Shown in pieces: positions 33,652 to 38,564 of a stretch of DNA of 38,564 nucleotides; within the stretch, counting starts at the first letter, position 1; each line of letters starts with the position of its first letter. The stretch covers positions 1-38,564 of the forward strand of contig JAFQXE010000005.1 of the NCBI GenBank assembly GCA_017407125.1. The letters are read 5' to 3'. The notes under the pieces were generated by a model, which saw only the letters and a list, made by a program, of their open reading frames with translations, made no database searches and was not told the DNA's origin. This DNA comes from Thermoguttaceae bacterium. Lineage in GTDB: Bacteria; Planctomycetota; Planctomycetia; Pirellulales; Thermoguttaceae. The position numbers and the translations under genes are program-made.

Positions 33652-34455
33652 TCACTTCTCTGCTTGATAAACTCTCACGTAGTCCACTTCCATACACGTG
33701 CCGTCGATGGCGTCTGAAATCTCGCCTCCCCAGGGGATAATCGCTTCGGACAGAAAAATCGGCGAGGCGATAAAGCAGCAGCGGTTCGGTTCTCGGCGCA
33801 GCTCTTTCCCGTCGAAATAGAAGACCAGCTCCTTTTCCGTCCAGAGCAGTCCGTAAACGTGAAATTCCTTCGACAGGTCGAGCGATGCGTCGGGGACGAA
33901 CGATTTATGCCACGATCTGTGACGCGTCTTGCCGTTGACGACGTACGTATCGTTCCAGTTGTGAATATTCGTGTTGACTTCAGACGGGTAATGCCCCTCG
34001 TTGACGTCGATTTCAAAATGATGGTCTTTATCGAGCGGCGCGTACCAGTTCTTCCCGGTAACCGGCGCAGTCGTCATGAGCCAGAACGAGTTGTTCGTCC
34101 CGGTCGCGGCGGCGTATCGATACCGGCATTCAAAGTACCCGTACTGAAACCGCTTTTTGGTGGAAATCGACGCGGACGTCCATTCCTTTCCCCCGCGGTT
34201 TTCTTTTTTGTTCATCAGGCGCAGCGTCCCGTCCTTGACGACCGCGTTCTCGCGCCATCGGCTGCAGACAATATGCCGCGGCGACCCGTTTTCCGAGTTC
34301 CAGTTTTCGTCCAGCTGGCTGTCCGGGTAATCGAACTCGTCCGCCCAAACCAGCTTCATTCCCGCTTTCGGGTCCGGGTTTGAATTGTCAGCAAAACACG
34401 CACCAGCCGACGCTGTTATGCTTATCAACGTAATTACAAACAGGAATCTTTTCAT
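33652..34455 (-). CDS. Secreted GH16-family glycosidase
   Basis: A 267-residue secreted beta-jelly-roll hydrolase. The start at 34455 is preferred because it opens a proper signal peptide (MKRFLFVITLISITASAGAC); the frame to 34503 adds 16 hydrophilic residues before it. The catalytic strand reads HFEIDVNEG, that is Glu148, Asp150 and Glu153 in the ExDxxE form with an extra residue (beta-bulge), as in the agarase, carrageenase, porphyranase and laminarinase branches of GH16. WTSASISTKKRFQYGYFE and the closing MEVDYVRVYQ are also typical. It should cut internal beta-1,3 or beta-1,4 bonds in a glucan or galactan; the substrate is not determined here. It follows the GH5-like gene by 115 bp and may share its transcript. 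Confidence 0.9.
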   Translation of the reverse strand: MKRFLFVITLISITASAGACFADNSNPDPKAGMKLVWADEFDYPDSQLDENWNSENGSPRHIVCSRWRENAVVKDGTLRLMNKKENRGGKEWTSASISTKKRFQYGYFECRYRYAAATGTNNSFWLMTTAPVTGKNWYAPLDKDHHFEIDVNEGHYPSEVNTNIHNWNDTYVVNGKTRHRSWHKSFVPDASLDLSKEFHVYGLLWTEKELVFYFDGKELRREPNRCCFIASPIFLSEAIIPWGGEISDAIDGTCMEVDYVRVYQAEK

Positions 34456-34510
34456 GATAACGTTACAAAATGAAGGATTAAAAAATGATTTACGAATAAC
34501 CAATCGGTGA

Positions 34511-34537
34511 AAATCCGTTTAATCCGTAAAATCCGTG
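34511..34537. repeat. Three 9-bp direct repeats between GH5-like and GH16 genes
   Basis: AAATCCGTT, TAATCCGTA and AAATCCGTG stand head to tail. Short ATCCGT runs of this kind recur between genes in several environmental phyla. Confidence 0.7.
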
Positions 34538-34570
34538 TGCTGACTGACCTGCACAGCAAGCATAGCGCTG

Positions 34571-35815
34571 CTAGTCTACAATCTGACAGACTTCCTTGAG
34601 CCGGTTTGCCAACTCGTAGGCGAATTTGCGAATCTCCCACAAGTCGGCGTTCGGGTCGTTTCTGAACGCGGCGATTTTGGCGGTCGGCAGGTCTGACATC
34701 GGTACCAGCTCGCACGCCTCGAGCAGGTTGGCGGCGACTTCGCAGGCGTCAAGCAGTTTCTTTTTGTCGCTGCGGCGATAGTCGAAGGCGTCGGACGTGT
34801 ATTCCGTCAGGGCGTCTTTGATGAGTTTAAGCGCCCGATTTGCCTTGCCTTCCCGGTTCGGGTTGGGCGGAACGACAGGCGTATTTTCGCCCCGGTTGCG
34901 GAAACAGCCGAACATGGCGGCAATCGTGCCGGCGTCGCGAATCGTGCCGTCGGGATAGAAAATGCCGTGTTCGTCTATGCATCGACCGTGAATCATCAGG
35001 TTGAAAAGGATCCAGCCCATGTTGTATTCGTGACAGAACTGCAGAGCCATCTCGTACGAATTGGCGCGCGCCAGACACCCGGTTTCCGTTTGAATTACCG
35101 GTTTGCCGAGTTTCTCCGACCACTGCTTTGCCAGCTCGTAGTTGTTTCGGGCGCGTTCCCGGGACTCGCTGTAGTCGTGAAAAGAAAGAACGTCGAGCGC
35201 CTTCGCCGTCGATTCCTCAATCTCAAACGCGGTCGTGTACCCGACGGTAAACAGACAATCCGGGGCGAGTTTCTGCGCCAGGTCAATTTCCCGACGCAAA
35301 AACGACCACGTCTCTTCCGAACGTGCCGCGCGCTGGTCGCCTGTCGCCTGACCGATATACGAATTGCACAGCGGCTCGTTCATCATGTCGAACATGAGCA
35401 AACCAGGCTCGCCTTTCAGCGCGTTGACAACCGCTGTCGTGAACCTGTCCGCCTCCTCGTACGCGTCCGGCTGAATGGTTTTCGGGTTGAGCATGTTCCC
35501 GTTAAACAGAATCGGCATGGACTTGTACCCGCAGGAATCGCAGACGCGAACGAACGTTACAATCTGCTGGATGTACTGGTCGCCCTTGCTTTTGAACGCC
35601 CCGGGACTGAGCCAGAACCGAACCGTATTCAAACCGACCCGGCTTCCGTACGCCAGCTCGCGCCGCGCCTGCTCTTCCGGCGTCATGTTGTAACAGACGC
35701 CGCGGATCTTCGTACAGTCAATTTTCGGCTTCTCCGCCTTGACAACCGACGCCGTCAGCGCCGCCGTTACAAAAACCGCCGCAAAAACCGCAGTCAAAAT
35801 ACGGGAATATGTCAT
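34571..35815 (-). CDS. Secreted GH5-like (clan GH-A) glycosidase
   Basis: A 414-residue secreted protein. Residues 1-27 are a signal peptide (cleavage near VKA). The region about 33-300 is a (beta/alpha)8 barrel of clan GH-A: RGVCYNM, then GLNTVRFWLS in strand 2, the acid/base Glu147 in DMMNEPL, SFHDY, and the nucleophile Glu244 in IQTETGC. The pattern fits GH5-type cellulases or mannanases, but the spacing is short and the subfamily is not clear. The last 90 residues form a small helical tail (KKLLDACEVAANLLEACELV) that I do not recognise. AGGAG lies 6 bases before the start. It precedes the GH16 gene on the same strand. Confidence 0.8.
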   Translation of the reverse strand: MTYSRILTAVFAAVFVTAALTASVVKAEKPKIDCTKIRGVCYNMTPEEQARRELAYGSRVGLNTVRFWLSPGAFKSKGDQYIQQIVTFVRVCDSCGYKSMPILFNGNMLNPKTIQPDAYEEADRFTTAVVNALKGEPGLLMFDMMNEPLCNSYIGQATGDQRAARSEETWSFLRREIDLAQKLAPDCLFTVGYTTAFEIEESTAKALDVLSFHDYSESRERARNNYELAKQWSEKLGKPVIQTETGCLARANSYEMALQFCHEYNMGWILFNLMIHGRCIDEHGIFYPDGTIRDAGTIAAMFGCFRNRGENTPVVPPNPNREGKANRALKLIKDALTEYTSDAFDYRRSDKKKLLDACEVAANLLEACELVPMSDLPTAKIAAFRNDPNADLWEIRKFAYELANRLKEVCQIVD

Positions 35816-35884
35816 GTTTCGCTCCTTTCCGGGCGTTTATGGTTACGAAATAATGTCCTCTGGTTATAGTGCGTTTTTTATTTT

Positions 35885-36122
35885 GAACGCAGAGACCGCA
35901 GACTACTCGCAGAGTTCGCAGACGGGCTGGGAATGTGGCGACGACGCCAACTTCGTTGTCTACGCCACGATTCCCGCCCGGTTTTTTATTATAAAATTTA
36001 TTTTTAAAATCTATTTTTAAAATCGCAAGCGGACATCGTGTCATAGCCCGAGAATCGGGCGTAGATGACACATGGTCGCTTGCTTCTGCGTTGTCTGCGA
36101 GGAGTCTGCGTACTCTGCGTTC
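35885..36122. mobile_element. 238-bp palindromic three-hairpin element (MITE-like candidate)
   Basis: The ends are an imperfect inverted repeat: 35885-35923 against 36084-36122 matches at 32 of 39 positions, starting with a perfect GAACGCAGAG / CTCTGCGTTC. Inside are two further hairpins. One at 35924-35979 pairs GGGCTGGGAATGTGGCG with CGCCACGATTCCCGCCC. The other at 36025-36083 pairs GCAAGCG with CGCTTGC and GTGTCAT with ATGACAC, under an apical GCCCG-AGAAT-CGGGC. It fills most of the 336-bp gap between two minus-strand genes. No open reading frame is inside. It could be a non-autonomous mobile element, a REP-type element or a structured RNA; no target-site duplication was identified. Confidence 0.6.
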
Positions 36123-36151
36123 CTTCTAAAAATCAAATATCAAATTGGAAC

Positions 36152-37000
36152 TCATTTCTCGTTCTCAACTTCGCTTTTTTCCTCTTCTTCGTCCGTCTTC
36201 TCTCGGCTTACCGACGTAATCTCGACTTTCGCGTTTTCCGCTTTGACGTCGTCGGAAATGTTTTTGTAAATGTACTTTAACGCCGAGGGGACGAAGCTGT
36301 GCAGTTCTTTTGTGCCTTCCGGGTGCGGGCTGATGGTAATAATGGGGCCTTTGCCGTAGGTCGTGAACACCATGGCGGGCGAGTTGACCTGAATGCCAGG
36401 GGTGGAATCGCCGACGGCGGTTTCTGACCGGAACCACGCCAGGACGACGACCTTCGTTCCGTTGGGGTCAACGTTGATATTAACGACCGGGCCGTTGTGG
36501 TAACTGCATTTGAGTATGCCGGAAAACTCTTCGCCAAAGACTTTTCGCCCCAGCTCGGTCAGCTCAATATCGAGCTTCGCGCCGCCGCGAACCCAAATCG
36601 TGCTGCGCCGTTCGATATTGACGAAATACTGCTGAATCGGGAAATACGCGCCGGCGCAGATGCCCATATACCCTCTGCCGGACTGGACGAACTGTTTGAC
36701 TTTTTCGACGCCGTCTTCGCCCATCGACTTCGCCTCGCCCCGTCCGGACCCGCCGGGCAGGACGACAATGTCAAACCCGTCGAGAACGCCGTTGCGAATG
36801 TCTTCGCCGTTAACGACTCTGTAGACGAACTCCGGGTTGTCTTGAATTCGCTTGTAAATCAGTTTTGCGCTGCCTTTGCCGACGCCTTCGTCGTCATAGA
36901 CGGCAACGCGAATCGGTCGTTCCTGCGCGACCGCCAACGACGCGCAAAGGGAAATCAACGCGGCAAACAACAAGGTAGGAATTGATAACGTGAGTTTCAT
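36152..37000 (-). CDS. Secreted BPL_N / class I glutamine amidotransferase-like protein
   Basis: A 282-residue protein with a signal peptide (residues 1-25, cleavage after AVAQ). The core, about 28-240, has the flavodoxin-like amidotransferase fold as in the BPL_N family: RVAVYDDEGVG, LPGGSGRGE, and a nucleophile elbow GICAGAYF with Cys115. A late SPHPEGT supplies the His-Glu pair. So the Cys-His-Glu triad appears present. The tail (about 255-282) is very acidic (KTDEEEEKSEVENEK). Members of this family are often found as exported proteins of unknown activity near sugar-processing genes. It has its own promoter, and no partner synthetase is nearby, so glutamine hydrolysis is not implied. Confidence 0.78.
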   Translation of the reverse strand: MKLTLSIPTLLFAALISLCASLAVAQERPIRVAVYDDEGVGKGSAKLIYKRIQDNPEFVYRVVNGEDIRNGVLDGFDIVVLPGGSGRGEAKSMGEDGVEKVKQFVQSGRGYMGICAGAYFPIQQYFVNIERRSTIWVRGGAKLDIELTELGRKVFGEEFSGILKCSYHNGPVVNINVDPNGTKVVVLAWFRSETAVGDSTPGIQVNSPAMVFTTYGKGPIITISPHPEGTKELHSFVPSALKYIYKNISDDVKAENAKVEITSVSREKTDEEEEKSEVENEK

Positions 37001-37044
37001 GATTAATTAGGTGGGGATAGTATTGGGGAAAATTGGGGAAGCGG

Positions 37045-37081
37045 TCAAGCGTCTGACAAACTTCTTTCAACTGACGCTTGA
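37045..37081. other. Hairpin in the 5' region of the BPL_N-like gene
   Basis: TCAAGCGTC (37045-37053) and GACGCTTGA (37073-37081) form a perfect 9-bp stem with a 19-base loop, just downstream of the -10 box of the minus-strand promoter. It may fold in the leader mRNA or act as an operator. Confidence 0.5.
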
Positions 37082-37092
37082 ACTATTCTTGG

Positions 37093-37121
37093 ATTATAGC
37101 GCTTAATTTTATCGAATACAA
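37093..37121 (-). promoter_or_regulatory. Promoter of the BPL_N-like gene
   Basis: On the minus strand TTGTAT (37116-37121) and TATAAT (37093-37098) are spaced by 17 bp, about 95 bp upstream of the start at 37000. Confidence 0.65.
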
Positions 37122-37202
37122 GAGGACGGGGACGGATTTTTGAAAGAAAAGGGATAGGAGAAGAAACCGGCAAAGCGGAGAGGTGAAACTCAAGGACTTA
37201 GA

Positions 37203-38354
37203 TTACAGCGATTCAATGAACGAAAGAAACAGTATTGAAATAATCACCGAAATTACAACCAGGATCAGGAACAAGAAGAATAGCCCACAAAAACCGCGTT
37301 TCGGCTGGATCTCCGGTTCAAGCGGAGCTTCAGAACGCTCATTTAAACAATCAAGAACATCTGTACGTTTCGGCTTTATGCCAAGCGATTCAAGCGTCAT
37401 CGGCGGGGGCGCCAGTTTAAAAAGCGTATACGAGCAAGACGCCATCAATACGGTTAAGAAGATATCGATAAAGAATTGTATATAGCCAATACCGGCAGCG
37501 GCGTGGCTGTCGACTAGCGATAACGACTGCAAACCGATCTGAATTAAACAGAATGTTACAATCCATTGGAGATTGATATCAATATACATCAACGATACCG
37601 ATAGCGACCAGTCTTTTTTAGACAGACGATTTTTAATTCCAATCAGCGCTATGATGACGATTAAAGTAAACGCGGCGATGGCGATATAAACGTTGGATAT
37701 ACAAAAGCAGCATAAAAGCAGAAGCAATACGCTTATAAGCAATAGAGCTTTTGGATTAATAATTCCCAACTCTTCAAATATATTTGTTTCGCTGGATTCA
37801 GACGCGCCTGTTTCGGCAGACGCGTCGCTTTGATCCGCCGGTCCCGCAGTTCTGGAGTTTCTCCAGATTATTCCCAAAAAGCATAAAGTAGGCTGAATAA
37901 TACAACCCAGCGAGAAAGCCAAAGTAGACGCGCTTAAACAGGCGTCTGCATTGGGAACGGTTGCGGATTTGGCAAGTCGACTAAAATATATCGATACGTA
38001 CAGAAAAAATAAAAACGTCGCTATAAAATTATAGATGTACATTTCGACTTTGCGTCCGACGGCGTATTCGTTTTTGGCGTGGAAATAATAGCCTCCGAAG
38101 TATGCATCCCAAAAAGTTGCTTTGGTTATATAGTCAGGAACAAACGTTCGACGAAAGAACGGCGCATCTTTAATATAGTAAACCACGCACGCAAAAACGC
38201 CGGTTATTATCAAATTGTAAAACAGCGGTCTGACAAATGCGAGGACATATTGATACGCGCCTGTAAAAAAGCAGTACAAGCCCCCAAAATAGCAGATAAG
38301 CATAAGCGCTATATCCAGTATTACCAGAGAAGGGATTAGTTTTTTGAAATTCAT
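37203..38354 (-). CDS. Polytopic membrane protein of unknown function
   Basis: A 383-residue protein I do not recognise. It has about nine hydrophobic segments: near residues 8-33, 37-62, 107-127, 143-167, two between 202 and 242, one near 255-278, one near 290-316, and a last one at 355-380. A soluble, Ser/Ala/Glu-rich loop (PADQSDASAETGASESSET) lies between the fourth and fifth. The region after the second segment (DAPFFRRTFVPDYITKATFW) is aromatic and charged. A hydrophilic stretch before the last segment (RTDVLDCLNERSEAPLEPEI) is probably cytoplasmic. No transporter or kinase motif is visible. No Shine-Dalgarno is clear at the start. It sits alone between the BPL_N-like gene and a divergent gene at the right edge. 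Confidence 0.75.
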   Translation of the reverse strand: MNFKKLIPSLVILDIALMLICYFGGLYCFFTGAYQYVLAFVRPLFYNLIITGVFACVVYYIKDAPFFRRTFVPDYITKATFWDAYFGGYYFHAKNEYAVGRKVEMYIYNFIATFLFFLYVSIYFSRLAKSATVPNADACLSASTLAFSLGCIIQPTLCFLGIIWRNSRTAGPADQSDASAETGASESSETNIFEELGIINPKALLLISVLLLLLCCFCISNVYIAIAAFTLIVIIALIGIKNRLSKKDWSLSVSLMYIDINLQWIVTFCLIQIGLQSLSLVDSHAAAGIGYIQFFIDIFLTVLMASCSYTLFKLAPPPMTLESLGIKPKRTDVLDCLNERSEAPLEPEIQPKRGFCGLFFLFLILVVISVIISILFLSFIESL

Positions 38355-38547
38355 AATTTAGGCTTGTACTTTCTCAAAATGTCGCGGACGACGTCCGCAA
38401 CAGAAATTCTAATCTCTAATTAAAAGGCTCTCTAACAAAATCTGTGGGTAAAAATCCACAAAAAACAAAATAAAGGTGGACATTTTCTCAAATTGTTATA
38501 TAATATTTTTTTTTGACAACAATAACAACAATAGGAGTCAATGTCCA

Positions 38548-38564
38548 ATGATTAGTATATTCAA
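38548..38564 (+). CDS. Start of a gene cut by the window end
   Basis: An ATG at 38548 opens MISIF before the sequence ends. AGGAG (38533-38537) lies 10 bases upstream. The nearer ATG at 38541 runs into a stop after four codons, so 38548 is preferred. A TATAAT at 38499-38504 may be its -10 box. Nothing can be said about the product. Confidence 0.4.

Overview
The window looks like a chromosomal stretch from a Planctomycetota-type bacterium, possibly a gut or plant-biomass lineage. The support is indirect. Two exported enzymes carry RRDF-type Tat leaders, one of them a Gfo/Idh/MocA oxidoreductase. There are many secreted glycoside hydrolases, an isolated fliH-fliI pair, and intergenic DNA rich in short dispersed palindromic repeats. 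Lentisphaerota or Verrucomicrobiota remain possible. No rRNA, tRNA, transposase or cas gene was seen.

Layout. (1) 1-7084: a very long CRISPR array with 107 copies of a 32-bp type I-C-like repeat. It runs off the left edge and ends at 7053-7084 with one mutated copy, so the leader should lie to the left. Eight bases after the last repeat sits a solo hairpin that matches, from memory, the crRNA handle of type V-A (Cas12a) systems. (2) 7313-8263: a two-domain protein with a pseudo-receiver and a C-terminal helical domain that strongly resembles cyanobacterial KaiA. (3) 8641-19144, all on the minus strand: an arabinan/arabinoside module of two GH51 alpha-L-arabinofuranosidases, one GH127 beta-L-arabinofuranosidase, a Tat-exported protein of the sugar-isomerase fold and a Tat-exported Gfo/Idh/MocA oxidoreductase. 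(4) 19345-21527, minus: fliI and fliH, separated by an unusual pair of inverted heptameric repeats. (5) 21676-33367, plus: six consecutive ankyrin-repeat genes, about 3,400 residues in all. They are clear tandem paralogs and share N-terminal cap motifs, promoters and leader or terminator hairpins. (6) 33652-38354, minus: GH16 and GH5-like hydrolases, a secreted BPL_N/glutamine-amidotransferase-like protein and a polytopic membrane protein of unknown role. A new plus-strand gene begins at 38548.

How the genes may work together. The arabinofuranosidases would strip alpha- and beta-linked L-arabinofuranose from pectin, arabinan or extensin-type glycans in the periplasm. GH16 and GH5 would act on beta-glucan or galactan backbones. 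The ankyrin block has no recognisable signal peptides or catalytic domains and looks like a locally amplified family of protein-binding proteins.

The points most worth following up are the KaiA-like protein, the V-A-like handle at the end of a I-C-like array, a pair of spacers against the same codons of homologous genes, the ankyrin expansion with duplicated promoters, and a 238-bp three-hairpin element at 35885-36122.
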